The position numbers and the translations under genes are program-made. From NCBI RefSeq assembly GCF_014694385.1, contig NZ_JAAOCA010000021.1, positions 1 to 64,000 on the forward strand: a stretch of 64,000 bases of DNA, read 5' to 3'. The DNA comes from Pseudomonas typographi (GTDB lineage Bacteria; Pseudomonadota; Gammaproteobacteria; Pseudomonadales; Pseudomonadaceae). Below the pieces are notes generated by a model, which saw only the letters and a list, made by a program, of their open reading frames with translations, did no database searches and was not told the DNA's origin. Below are positions 7,830-16,035 of this stretch, in pieces (within the stretch, counting starts at the first letter, position 1; the number at the start of each line of letters is the position of its first letter).

Positions 7830-8726
7830 ATGGCCAACCCCAGCTTTCACCCCGCCCAGGTGCAGGCCAGTACACTAAGCCTTCCCGTGGGGCCCTGGCG
7901 GACGGTATTCGAATGCCTGTGCGAGCATTTTCCCAACCAAGGCGCGCCGGTGTGGCGCGAGCGTTTTGCCGCGGGCAAGGTGCTCGACGCGCACGGCCAG
8001 GCGATGGCACTGGATCACCCTTACCGTGCCGGCCTGCGCGTGCACTATTTTCGCGAAGTGCCTGGCGAAGCGCCCATTCCGGTGCAGGAGCACGTGTTGC
8101 ATGTAGACGAGCACCTGGTGGTCGCGGATAAGCCACACTTCCTGCCGGTTACGCCCGGTGGCCAGTATGTGGAGCAAACACTGCTGCGCCGGCTGATCCG
8201 CCGCTTGGGCAACCCGCACCTGGTGCCGTTACACCGCATCGACCGGCACACGGCAGGGTTGGTCATGTTTTCAGCCAACCCCTCCACCCGTGCGCGGTAT
8301 CAAAGCTTGTTCCCCCAGCGGCGCATTCATAAACACTACGAGGCCGTAGCCCCAGCGTTGCCGCAGCTCGCGTTCCCCTACGTGCACCGCAGCCGCATGG
8401 TGCGTGGCGAGCCCTTCTTTCGCATGGCGCAAACCGAAGGGCCGGCCAACAGCGAAACGCTGATCGAGGTGATCGAACGCGGCAGTGACGCGTGGCGTTA
8501 CGGATTGTCACCCGTTACCGGCAAAACCCACCAATTGCGGGTGCACATGGCGGCGTTGGGTGCGCCGCTGCGCAACGACCCCTTTTATCCGCAGGTGCTC
8601 GCGGCACACTGCCAAGCCGATCTCACGCGGCCGTTGCAACTGCTGGCACGGGCGCTTCGTTTCAACGACCCCCTCAATGGGACGGAGCGCTATTTTTGTA
8701 GCGAGTTGGCGTTGCTGCCCCTGTAA
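7830..8726 (+). CDS. RluA-family RNA pseudouridine synthase
   Basis: This 298-residue protein has the RluA/RluC/RluD catalytic core. The HRIDRHTAG motif (about residues 136-144) carries the catalytic aspartate, and the KPHFLPVTPGG lead-in and the GKTHQLRVHMAALGAPLRNDPFYP motif III/IV region follow. It isomerises uridine to pseudouridine in an rRNA or tRNA. The first ~85 residues are not a typical S4 domain but a shorter region before the core, as in the RluA-like group often annotated only as pseudouridine synthase. The target RNA cannot be assigned. The gene is monocistronic and precedes the hrp-box gene. Confidence 0.9.
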   Translation: MANPSFHPAQVQASTLSLPVGPWRTVFECLCEHFPNQGAPVWRERFAAGKVLDAHGQAMALDHPYRAGLRVHYFREVPGEAPIPVQEHVLHVDEHLVVADKPHFLPVTPGGQYVEQTLLRRLIRRLGNPHLVPLHRIDRHTAGLVMFSANPSTRARYQSLFPQRRIHKHYEAVAPALPQLAFPYVHRSRMVRGEPFFRMAQTEGPANSETLIEVIERGSDAWRYGLSPVTGKTHQLRVHMAALGAPLRNDPFYPQVLAAHCQADLTRPLQLLARALRFNDPLNGTERYFCSELALLPL

Positions 8727-8844
8727 AAAAGGCCGTCACTCGCCCCCGGGCGCTGGGCAGTAGCGTATCGCAGCTCGAGGCGGCACCGTGTACATGCCGC
8801 AGCCAAGGCGCGAGCGCACACTGGCGCCGGCCGCACGCTCAACC

Positions 8845-8873
8845 GGAACCGATCGGGGCATGCTGCCCACAAA
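8845..8873 (+). promoter_or_regulatory. HrpL-dependent promoter (hrp box)
   Basis: GGAACC at 8845-8850, a 16-base spacer, and CCACAAA at 8867-8873 fit the published hrp-box consensus GGAACC-N15/16-CCACNNA at every fixed position. The box is on the same strand as, and 32 bases before, the ATG of the 455-residue gene. That is the usual distance for type III effector genes of Pseudomonas syringae relatives, which are read by the ECF sigma factor HrpL. Confidence 0.85.
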
Positions 8874-8905
8874 GCCGTGACATCCTCGCGAAAAAAGGCC
8901 TTTCC

Positions 8906-10273
8906 ATGCTTTTTCCCTTACAGGTCACGGCACGCCCAGCCCCGGCGGAACCACAACTGAGTGCGCCACCGAAAGATACCGATCAGCAACTGGCCGAGCG
9001 CCATGGCGACATGCACGCGCAACTGAAAAACCCTAGCGCCATGCGCAGGCAGCACGACATGCAAGCCATTGACGACGGCCCACAGCTGGAGCTGGCCCGC
9101 CTGGGTGATTACCTGGTCCGCGCCGACAGCCGAGCGGTGGATGGTAAGCCCGACGATTACCGCAAGGCCATGGCCACGTTGAACGAAACACTGGTCAGGG
9201 CCTATGAGCGCAGCCCAACGTTTCGCCGCCTTTACAACCACGCGGTGCAAAACGGTGTTCTCAGCTTGGAGGGCCGCTATGCGCTCACACTCGCGCGCCC
9301 CCTAGGTGACGGCCGAAGAAGTACCCCGTTGCTGATCGATGGAAAAGAGCCTGGCAAGCAGCCCCATCGCTCGGCCCGCAGTTATCGAAGCGCATCCGGC
9401 GAAAGGGCATCTAGTAGTAAACGCGTGTTGCTTGAACAGATACTGTCCGCTGTTACACGGTTACCTAGCACAGAAAGCAAGCACCCCAGGGGGCCCATTC
9501 AGGAATACGCCAATATCATCCTCAAGGAACAGGGTGAGCGTGCCGAGCCCGCACTGGTCGCTCAGTTGGAGGATGCGCCACCATCGCGTTCGCCTAACGG
9601 CCGCTCAGCGAGCCCACGGGCTGTGCTTAATAGTGTGCTCATGACCCACAACTTGGCTTCGGATAACGGGGCGCAACCGCCGGGGCGTGAACGCTTTCAA
9701 CGGGCCAAAGCTGAGTTGAACATCGTTGCTCAAGCGCGCTTGGAGGCCATCGCCAACCGCCCCCGGCCGAACCGGCCAGACCTTCAGCAGCTCATACAGA
9801 TAGACCAGCAGAACGCAAAAGCGCTGGTGCCCACATTGTCACGCCTATTGGTAGGCATGGACGGCACCGAGTCGCCGCTGGGCTTGCTTGAAAAGATGGC
9901 GCGGCAGAATGCGCGCCAGAAATTATTCACCTATCGGATGGATAAAGCCCGTGAGCCGTTTGAGATGGTCGCCCGGCGAGACGGCGACTGCTCATCCTTT
10001 GCCAAGATTTTCAACATGGTTGGCCAAGCGGCCGGTATCAAAGGCCTTCGTCCGGTCGAGTTGGAAGGCGCCATGAAATTCACCTTATCGGCGACACCAG
10101 AGCTTTCCAACTGGGCGGCGGGAGCGCCTCTTGAGTTCGCCAGGCACACCATTTTGGCCATCGAAAACGAAGACGACACTGGGCCCGATATACATTTCGA
10201 CCCGGTATTTGGTTGCCAGGTAGATCCCGAGCAATACGGCAAAGACGCTGACCGGTACTTGATGCGCGCCTAA
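8906..10273 (+). CDS. Candidate type III secreted effector with a transglutaminase-like Cys-His-Asp core
   Basis: I do not recognise a named family for this 455-residue protein. It is preceded by a perfect hrp box and an AAAAAAGG ribosome site. The N-terminus (MLFPLQVTARPA) has Pro at position 4, no acidic residue in the first 12, and a flexible Pro/Ser/Gln/Arg-rich stretch to about 60, as expected for Hrp type III export. It has no Sec signal and no membrane helix. The middle (about 150-270) is low in complexity and Ser/Arg/Pro-rich. The C-terminal 100 residues carry GDCSSFAKIF with Cys362, then ARHTILAI with His414, then HFDPVFG with Asp432. The order, spacing and local context match the transglutaminase/papain-like fold also used by HopX/AvrPphE, but no sequence homology to HopX is claimed. 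It is a lone gene ending next to tRNA-Pro, which suggests acquisition by transfer. Confidence 0.8.
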   Translation: MLFPLQVTARPAPAEPQLSAPPKDTDQQLAERHGDMHAQLKNPSAMRRQHDMQAIDDGPQLELARLGDYLVRADSRAVDGKPDDYRKAMATLNETLVRAYERSPTFRRLYNHAVQNGVLSLEGRYALTLARPLGDGRRSTPLLIDGKEPGKQPHRSARSYRSASGERASSSKRVLLEQILSAVTRLPSTESKHPRGPIQEYANIILKEQGERAEPALVAQLEDAPPSRSPNGRSASPRAVLNSVLMTHNLASDNGAQPPGRERFQRAKAELNIVAQARLEAIANRPRPNRPDLQQLIQIDQQNAKALVPTLSRLLVGMDGTESPLGLLEKMARQNARQKLFTYRMDKAREPFEMVARRDGDCSSFAKIFNMVGQAAGIKGLRPVELEGAMKFTLSATPELSNWAAGAPLEFARHTILAIENEDDTGPDIHFDPVFGCQVDPEQYGKDADRYLMRA

Positions 10274-10341
10274 TGTGATGGTTTGGGGGGGTGCCTGAGC
10301 ATGCCCATGTGGGCGTTGTAGCTGGGCGTGTCGCGTTGTGC

Positions 10342-10392
10342 TGTTTCTGGCAAGGCAGCCAGAAACAAGAAAGCCCGCACGAGGCGGGCTTT
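10342..10392. terminator. Tandem hairpins, probable bidirectional terminator
   Basis: Two perfect stems lie side by side. One has arms 10342-10351 and 10358-10367 (10 pairs). The other has arms 10370-10378 and 10384-10392 (GC-rich, starting with AAA and ending with TTT). The second fits an intrinsic terminator read in both directions, for the plus-strand effector gene and the minus-strand tRNA-Pro. Confidence 0.65.
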
Positions 10393-10437
10393 TCAGGGCG
10401 TTTCGTAGGCTATTGGAGCCAGCTCGAAACAGCGATT

Positions 10438-10514
10438 TGGTCGGAGAGACAGGATTCGAACCTGCGGCCTTCTCGTCCCGAACGAGACGCGCTACCTGGC
10501 TGCGCTACACTCCG
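10438..10514 (-). tRNA. tRNA-Pro (anticodon CGG)
   Basis: A complete 77-base cloverleaf on the minus strand. The acceptor stem begins CGGAG, and the D-arm is followed by anticodon stem TCTCG/CGAGA around loop TTCGGGA (anticodon CGG). The T-arm has GGTTCGAATCC, and the CCA end is encoded (10438-10440). It matches the bacterial proK-type tRNA. The hrp-box gene ends 165 bases to its left. Confidence 0.95.
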
Positions 10515-10602
10515 ATGGCGCGAAGGATATCCGGGCTTTGCGCGGTATGCAACCCCTTGATTGACGAAGGGTTAATTCCGCGCCGGGGCCTGGCAGCCGC
10601 GC

Positions 10603-10824
10603 TCAAAGCTCCTTAACGGTGCGCACTTGGTCTTTGTTCACCCGGGTGACTTTGCCGTCCAACTGCTCGAACTCATAGAAGCCGGTGTCGTCATCGTACT
10701 TGGGCGTGTCGACGGTCTGGATTTCACGGCCATCGTTGAGGGTAATCACGTTCGGCGTCGAGCAGCCCGCCAGGGTGGCCAAGCCCAAGGTGAGCATCAA
10801 AGCGGGAACGATCCGATTGCGCAT
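10603..10824 (-). CDS. YgdI/YgdR-family small lipoprotein (DUF903)
   Basis: A 73-residue protein with a lipoprotein signal peptide (MRNRIVPALMLTLGLATLAGC), the lipidated Cys at position 21, and a small SH3-like domain with NDGREIQTVDTPKYDDDTGFYEF typical of YgdI/YgdR. After the Cys come Ser and Thr, so outer-membrane sorting is likely. Members are abundant small lipoproteins of unknown function. The gene is monocistronic and opposes nothing in its immediate vicinity. Confidence 0.92.
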   Translation of the reverse strand: MRNRIVPALMLTLGLATLAGCSTPNVITLNDGREIQTVDTPKYDDDTGFYEFEQLDGKVTRVNKDQVRTVKEL

Positions 10825-10903
10825 TTTCTAATTCTCCGGTGTAAATAATGCTGAGTTTACTAGCACCTGAGACGGCCGCGCCAGCGGCAAGTTCCAAAGC
10901 CAT

Positions 10904-11485
10904 TCATGATGGCGCTTCGAGCCGGCCGAGTGTATTGAGGTTGGCCAGGCGCGGGTCGCCTGCGGCGCAGTCCACCGCCGCCACCGGCTGGGCCAGCAGC
11001 ACCCTACGCGGGCTGCGTTCACCGGCTTGCCAAGCGTGCTCGAAGGCGCCGCGCAGCCGAGTGGGCATTACGCACAGCAGCGGCTCCCACTGGCCGCCCT
11101 GGCGCACCATCGCGCTGCCGCCGGTGCGCTGGGCAGCGCCAAGCAAGGCTTGCAGCAGTGCGGCGTCTACCCCGGGCACATCGCAGGGCAGCACCAGCAG
11201 CCAAGGGTGGCGTGCTGCCGCCAGCCCTGCCAACAAACCCGCCATGGGCCCCGGAAAACCCTCTTCGGCGTCGCCGACCAAACGGTCGGCATAGCGCGAG
11301 TAGGCGCTTTCATTGCGGTTGCAGGAGATGATCAGGTCGTCCGTCAGCGGCCGCACCTGTTGGTACAGATAGCTGATCAGCGGCTGGCCATGCCATTGCA
11401 GCAGGCCTTTGTCTTGGCCGCCGACGCGTTGGCCCTGGCCACCGGCCAATAACAGGGTGGAAACAGCCAGCGGCGGGGTGGGCAT
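10904..11485 (-). CDS. mobA: Molybdenum cofactor guanylyltransferase
   Basis: MobA transfers GMP from GTP to Mo-molybdopterin to make the bis-MGD cofactor of enzymes such as formate dehydrogenase and nitrate reductase. This 193-residue product shows the nucleotide-binding LLAGGQGQRVGGQDKGLLQWHG motif in the first 30 residues, then the LPCDVPGVDAALL metal-binding region near the middle. I place the start at the ATG at 11485, which gives the family length; the frame stays open to 11545 and two earlier starts exist. It diverges from moaB and moeA, so all three serve the same cofactor pathway from a shared 77-base promoter region. Confidence 0.92.
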   Translation of the reverse strand: MPTPPLAVSTLLLAGGQGQRVGGQDKGLLQWHGQPLISYLYQQVRPLTDDLIISCNRNESAYSRYADRLVGDAEEGFPGPMAGLLAGLAAARHPWLLVLPCDVPGVDAALLQALLGAAQRTGGSAMVRQGGQWEPLLCVMPTRLRGAFEHAWQAGERSPRRVLLAQPVAAVDCAAGDPRLANLNTLGRLEAPS

Positions 11486-11562
11486 TGGGCGGCTCGGCGG
11501 GCAAGCAAGGGGGTGGCTGTGGTATAACATCGAGCCTTCGCGCAAACAACCGGATCGTGCTT

Positions 11563-12102
11563 ATGAAAGCCAAGGCTGACACGCCGTTCGTGCCGCTCAA
11601 CATTGCCGTGCTCACGGTCAGCGACACCCGCACCTTCGAAAACGATACCTCCGGGCAACTGTTCGTCGACCGCCTCCAAGAGGCCGGGCACTACCTGGCC
11701 GCCCGCATATTGCTCAAGGACGACCTGTACCGCATCCGCGCCCAGGTGGCCCAGTGGATCGCCGAGGATACCGTCCAAGTGGTGCTGGTCACCGGCGGTA
11801 CCGGCTTCACCGGCCGCGACAGCACCCCCGAAGCGGTTGCCTGCTTGCTCGACAAACGCGTCGACGGTTTCGGTGAATTGTTCCGGCAAATATCGGTGCC
11901 CGACATCGGCAGTTCCACCGTGCAGTCGCGCGCGCTGGCGGGCCTGGCCAATGGCACGTTGGTATGCTGCTTGCCTGGCTCGACCAATGCCTGCCGCACC
12001 GCCTGGGACGGCATCCTGGCCGAGCAGCTCGATGCACGCCATCGCCCGTGCAACTTCGTACCGCACCTCAAGCAGGCGGCACCCTGCGAAAGCCGTGGCT
12101 GA
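11563..12102 (+). CDS. moaB: Molybdenum cofactor biosynthesis protein B
   Basis: A 179-residue MogA/MoaB-fold protein that binds molybdopterin and supports its adenylylation and metal insertion. Visible signatures are the opening strand IAVLTVSDTRTFENDTSGQ, the substrate-binding VVLVTGGTGFTGRDSTPEAV motif near residue 70, and LPGSTNACRTAWDGILAEQL near the C-terminus. The start at 11563 (MKAKADTPFVPLN) fits the family; upstream codons only extend the frame into the promoter region. The end overlaps the GTG start of moeA, so the two are translationally coupled. Confidence 0.95.
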   Translation: MKAKADTPFVPLNIAVLTVSDTRTFENDTSGQLFVDRLQEAGHYLAARILLKDDLYRIRAQVAQWIAEDTVQVVLVTGGTGFTGRDSTPEAVACLLDKRVDGFGELFRQISVPDIGSSTVQSRALAGLANGTLVCCLPGSTNACRTAWDGILAEQLDARHRPCNFVPHLKQAAPCESRG

Positions 12103-13303
12103 GCCCAAGCCGTTGATGCCACTCGAACAGGCCCTGCAGCGCCTGCTCGAGGCGGCCGCGGCCGAGCCGATCCAAGCCTGCGAAACCGTATCACTGGCCG
12201 ATGGCGCGGGGCGCGTACTGGCCGCGGGCCTGCAAGCCACCAGTGACTTGCCGCCTTGGCCGAACAGTGCCATGGACGGCTATGCGCTCGCGACCCAGGG
12301 CTGGGCCGGCCAAGCCTTACCCATCAGCCAGCGGGTGTTTGCGGGCACGGCGCCGGGCCCGCTGCAGCCGGGCACCTGCGCCCGGATTTTTACCGGCGCC
12401 CCGGTACCCGACGGGGCCGACTGCGTTGAGATGCAAGAGAACGTGACGTTGCTGGCTGACGGCCGGGTGCAGTTCGACCAACCGCTCACGCCGGGGCAGA
12501 ACATTCGCCCACAAGGGCAAGAAACCCGCCTGGGCGAAACCGTGCTGCCAGCCGGGACGCGCCTGGGGCCCATCGAACTCGGCCTGGCCGCTACCCTCGG
12601 CCATGGCCAACTACGGGTGCGGCGCCGGCCAAAGGTGGCGGTGCTGTCCACCGGCGATGAACTGGTCGAGCCGGGCCAGGCATTGGGCCCAGGGCAAATT
12701 TACAACAGCAACCGGCGTTTATTGATCAGTTGGTTGCAGCGCCTGGGGTGTGAGGTCATCGATGTAGGCATCCTCGCCGACGACCTGGCGCTGACCCGCC
12801 AGTGCCTTGAGGCCTGCCAGCAGGTCGACTTGATCCTCAGCACCGGCGGGGTCTCGGTGGGCGAGGCCGATTTCCTCGGCCAAGCGCTGCGTGAGGGCGG
12901 TGAACTAAGCCTGTGGAAGTTGGCGATCAAGCCGGGCAAACCATTGACCTTTGGCCGTTACCTGCAGGTGCCGGTGCTGGGCCTGCCCGGTAACCCGGCC
13001 TCTACCCTGGTGACCTTTGCCCTGCTGGCCCGGCCCTACCTGTTGCGCCGCCTGGGCTGCCAGCAGGTGGCGCCGCTGCGCCTGGCCGTGGCTGCCGGGT
13101 TCGACTGGCCGGTGGCGGGCAGCCGGCGGGAGTTTTTGCGCGCCCGGCTGGAGGGCGACCGCGCGGTGATCTACCCGAACCAAAGCTCGGGCGTACTGCG
13201 CAGCGCCGCCTGGGCCCAGGGCTTGGTCGAGGTGCCAGAGGGCACTACCTTGCGGGTAGGCGACAGCGTGCGCTTTATCCCTTTGAGCGAGTTGCTGGGG
13301 TGA
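12095..13303 (+). CDS. moeA: Molybdopterin molybdenumtransferase
   Basis: MoeA inserts molybdenum into adenylated molybdopterin. This 402-residue product has the N-terminal domain (LMPLEQALQRLL, LPPWPNSAMDGYAL, RIFTGAPVPDGAD), the MoCF-fold domain with VAVLSTGDELVEPGQ and ILSTGGVSVGEADF, and the LPGNPASTLVTFALLARPYL segment and C-terminal beta-domain. The open frame extends far upstream inside moaB, but the coding start is the GTG at 12095, overlapping the moaB stop, or the ATG at 12116. The GTG is preferred because Pseudomonas MoeA proteins carry residues before the MPxEEAL motif. Confidence 0.93.
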   Translation: MAEPKPLMPLEQALQRLLEAAAAEPIQACETVSLADGAGRVLAAGLQATSDLPPWPNSAMDGYALATQGWAGQALPISQRVFAGTAPGPLQPGTCARIFTGAPVPDGADCVEMQENVTLLADGRVQFDQPLTPGQNIRPQGQETRLGETVLPAGTRLGPIELGLAATLGHGQLRVRRRPKVAVLSTGDELVEPGQALGPGQIYNSNRRLLISWLQRLGCEVIDVGILADDLALTRQCLEACQQVDLILSTGGVSVGEADFLGQALREGGELSLWKLAIKPGKPLTFGRYLQVPVLGLPGNPASTLVTFALLARPYLLRRLGCQQVAPLRLAVAAGFDWPVAGSRREFLRARLEGDRAVIYPNQSSGVLRSAAWAQGLVEVPEGTTLRVGDSVRFIPLSELLG

Positions 13304-13315
13304 CTGTTATGGCGC

Positions 13316-14758
13316 CTAGGCCGGTACGCGCCCATACACATCGGTGAAGCGTACGATGTCGTCTTCACCCAGGTACTCGCCGCTTTGTACCTCGATCATC
13401 ACCAGGTCGATCACGCCGGGGTTGACCAGCCGATGGGTGCAGCCTGGCTTGATGAAGGTCGATTCGTTGGTGTCGAGCAAAAATTCATCCTCACCGTGGG
13501 TGACCCGCGCCATACCGCATACCACGATCCAGTGCTCACTGCGGTGGTGGTGCATCTGCAACGAAAGCGACTGCCCGGGCTTGACCATGATGCGCTTGAT
13601 TTTAAAGCGTTGGCCTTCCTCGAGCACGGTGTAGGTGCCCCACGGCCGGGTCACCGTGCGGTGCAGGCGGTAAGTTTCGTGGCCTCGGCTTTTGAGTTCC
13701 TGGGCGATCAGGCGAACATCCTGGCTGCGGTGGGTATTGGCGATCAACAGGGCATCGGGGGTGTCGACGATCACCAGGTCTTGCACTCCCACGCAGCCGA
13801 CCATGCGCCGTGGCGAGTCGATATAGCAGTTGGTGGTGTCGTACAGCACGGTTTCGCCGTTGCATTGGTTGCCTTGCGCATCGGCCGGGGCCAGCTCGCG
13901 GATCGCTGCCCACGAGCCGATGTCGCTCCAGCCCAGATCGCAGGGCACTACCGCGACCTTCTTCGAATGCTCCATCACGGCATAGTCAATTGAAATATCC
14001 GGTGCGGCGTTGAAGTACTCGGGGGCAAGCTCCAACTGGTATTCGGCATCGCCGCGCCTGCTAGGGCTGTGTTCCAGGCACTGTTGCGCCGCCTCAAGCA
14101 CCTCGGGCGCATACACGGCGAGCTCTGCCAAAATGCTGTCGGCGCGCAGGCAGAACATCCCTGCGTTCCACAGGTGTTGGCCGCCAGCCAGGTAATCCTG
14201 GGCGGTGGCCAGGTCTGGCTTTTCGACAAAGCGTGCAACTTCAAAGGCACCGTGGCCGAGCGCATTGCCTTTTTCGATGTAACCAAAGCCGGTTTCGGCA
14301 CGGCTGGGCACCAGGCCGAAGGTGACCAGGGCGCCATCCTGGGCCAGGGCCCTGGCAGCCTCCACGGCCCACGCCAGGGCGTCGGCGTCACGAATCAAAT
14401 GGTCGGCAGGCAACACTAGCAACTGGCTGTCGCCGCCATATTCGCGCGCTACATGCAGGGCGGCCATGGCTATGGCCGGTGCCGTATTGCGCCCGCTCGG
14501 CTCAAGGATGAAGTCTAGCGGCAAGCGGCGGTGGTTGTACTGGCGGTAATCATCAGCCGTGCGGAAGAACAACTCGCGATGGGTCACCGTCAGGATACGC
14601 TCGACCCCGGGCAGGCCTGCGGCGCGCTCGAAGGTTTTCTGCAACAGGCTTTCGCCGTCTGGCAAGCGCATGAACGGCTTGGGCATGGCTTCTCGCGAGA
14701 CCGGCCACAAGCGGGTGCCGGCACCGCCGGCAACGATGCATGGAACGAGAGAGCTCAT
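13316..14758 (-). CDS. Bifunctional mannose-1-phosphate guanylyltransferase / mannose-6-phosphate isomerase
   Basis: A 480-residue type II enzyme of the AlgA/ManC/PslB family that makes GDP-mannose for exopolysaccharide or LPS. The N-terminal nucleotidyltransferase has IVAGGAGTRLWPVSREAMPKPF at the start and FVEKPD (about residue 174). The C-terminal cupin isomerase has RPWGTYTVLEEG, QMHHHRSEHWIVV and a GEYLGEDDIVRF end. A GAGAGG ribosome site lies seven bases before the ATG at 14758. No polysaccharide genes surround it, so it is probably a housekeeping GDP-mannose source. Which of the names algA, manC or pslB applies cannot be decided here. Confidence 0.93.
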   Translation of the reverse strand: MSSLVPCIVAGGAGTRLWPVSREAMPKPFMRLPDGESLLQKTFERAAGLPGVERILTVTHRELFFRTADDYRQYNHRRLPLDFILEPSGRNTAPAIAMAALHVAREYGGDSQLLVLPADHLIRDADALAWAVEAARALAQDGALVTFGLVPSRAETGFGYIEKGNALGHGAFEVARFVEKPDLATAQDYLAGGQHLWNAGMFCLRADSILAELAVYAPEVLEAAQQCLEHSPSRRGDAEYQLELAPEYFNAAPDISIDYAVMEHSKKVAVVPCDLGWSDIGSWAAIRELAPADAQGNQCNGETVLYDTTNCYIDSPRRMVGCVGVQDLVIVDTPDALLIANTHRSQDVRLIAQELKSRGHETYRLHRTVTRPWGTYTVLEEGQRFKIKRIMVKPGQSLSLQMHHHRSEHWIVVCGMARVTHGEDEFLLDTNESTFIKPGCTHRLVNPGVIDLVMIEVQSGEYLGEDDIVRFTDVYGRVPA

Positions 14759-14950
14759 CCTGTATACCTCTCAGGTAGGCGCGTGGGCGCGCAAAATACA
14801 CAGGGCAGCGCGGTAGCGCCGCCGCGAAGGGAGCGGGCGAAGAAGGGTGTGAGCGGGAAGGGGAGCAGGCTACCGCCACCCAAGGGAGCGGGAGGCGATG
14901 AAATGATGTGAAAACGATATTAGTCAATCGATTGACCCTTTGAAAGGGCT

Positions 14951-14972
14951 ACCGACGAAAGGTCGGTTTTTT
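14951..14972 (+). terminator. Rho-independent terminator ahead of the lipid-kinase gene
   Basis: The stem ACCGAC / GTCGGT closes a GAAAG loop and is followed by six T on the plus strand. No plus-strand coding sequence lies between here and the algA-type gene start (minus strand), so the transcript it would end is not a recognised gene. Confidence 0.65.
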
Positions 14973-15041
14973 GTCGTTTGGCCCCGGGCGCTTTTCGCCG
15001 TATCTGCGGTCTATGCCTGGATCACTTACGGGGAGTTGGAC

Positions 15042-15941
15042 ATGGACGAGCACAAGGCGTTGTTGATTCTGCATGGCAAGCAGGCGCTCAACGAGGAGGT
15101 ACGCCGCGCGGTGCAGGCGCAGCGGGCACAAGGCTGGGATTTGGCCGTGCGTTTGACCTGGGAGGCGGGCGATGCGCAGCGGCTGGCGGATGAGGCAATG
15201 GCCGCCGGTTACCCTACGCTTATCGCCGGGGGCGGCGATGGCACCCTGCGTGACGTTGCCCAAGCGCTGGCGCAGGCGGCGGCGCCGGCCTCGTTGGTGT
15301 TGATGCCGCTGGGTACCGCCAACGACTTCGCGCGCGCTGCCCAAGTGCCCTTCGAGCCCGCCGAAGCGCTCAAACTGCTCGGCGCGCCAGCGCGGCCTGT
15401 CGACTTGGGCGAGGCCGACGGAGAAATTTTCCTGAACATGGCCACCGGTGGCTTTGGCAGCCAGGTGACCGCCAATACTTCTGAAGACCTTAAAAAGGTG
15501 CTGGGCGGGGCGGCTTACTTGTTCACCGGCCTTAGCCGTTTCAGTGAGCTCAACGCGGCCCAGGTGCGGCTCAGCGGGCCGGGGTTCCAATGGCAAGGCG
15601 AATTGCTAGCGCTGGGGATAGGCAACGGTCGCCAGGCCGGAGGTGGCCATGTGTTATGCCCGCAGGCCTATATTGACGACGGGCTGCTGGACATCAGTAT
15701 CCTGCCAGTCCCGCGGGATATGATCGGCGGGCTCAAAGACTTGCTCGCCGGCGGCTTGGGAATCGACTCGCTGTTCGTTCGGGCGCGCTTGCCCTGGGTG
15801 GAGGTGCACTGCGGCCAGGGCATGGACATGAACCTCGACGGTGAGCCAGTTAACCGCCGCGAGCTGAGGTTCGCCGCCCGCCGGCAGGCGCTGCGCATTC
15901 ACCTACCGCCGCAATGCCCGCTGCTCAGTCATCCGGGCTGA
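15042..15941 (+). CDS. yegS: YegS-type lipid kinase
   Basis: This 299-residue protein, the same length as E. coli YegS, belongs to the diacylglycerol/sphingosine-kinase fold. It has AGGGDGT (about residues 63-69) and the PLGTANDFARAAQVP substrate/nucleotide region, FLNMATGGFGSQV, and NLDGEP with the C-terminal active-site Asp. E. coli YegS phosphorylates phosphatidylglycerol in vitro, but the natural substrate is uncertain. The open frame extends upstream to 14940, across a terminator, so I use the ATG at 15042, which has GGGGAG seven bases before it. Confidence 0.93.
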   Translation: MDEHKALLILHGKQALNEEVRRAVQAQRAQGWDLAVRLTWEAGDAQRLADEAMAAGYPTLIAGGGDGTLRDVAQALAQAAAPASLVLMPLGTANDFARAAQVPFEPAEALKLLGAPARPVDLGEADGEIFLNMATGGFGSQVTANTSEDLKKVLGGAAYLFTGLSRFSELNAAQVRLSGPGFQWQGELLALGIGNGRQAGGGHVLCPQAYIDDGLLDISILPVPRDMIGGLKDLLAGGLGIDSLFVRARLPWVEVHCGQGMDMNLDGEPVNRRELRFAARRQALRIHLPPQCPLLSHPG

Positions 15942-16035
15942 TGAAGCGTTTAGGCGCCGCTTTTCAAGTTTATGCCGGCTCAGCCGATAGCTCCCGTTAG
16001 CACACCCATCTTCAGGCGCGCGGGGGCCTACAACC

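Noticed and set aside
8946..8971. A second GGAACC inside the effector gene with a nearby CCAC
   Set aside because: The spacer is only 13 bases, outside the 15-16 range, and the site is inside the coding sequence.
11603..12094. Upstream extension of the moeA frame
   Set aside because: These codons lie inside moaB in another frame and give no MoeA-like residues; the gene starts at the overlap near 12095.
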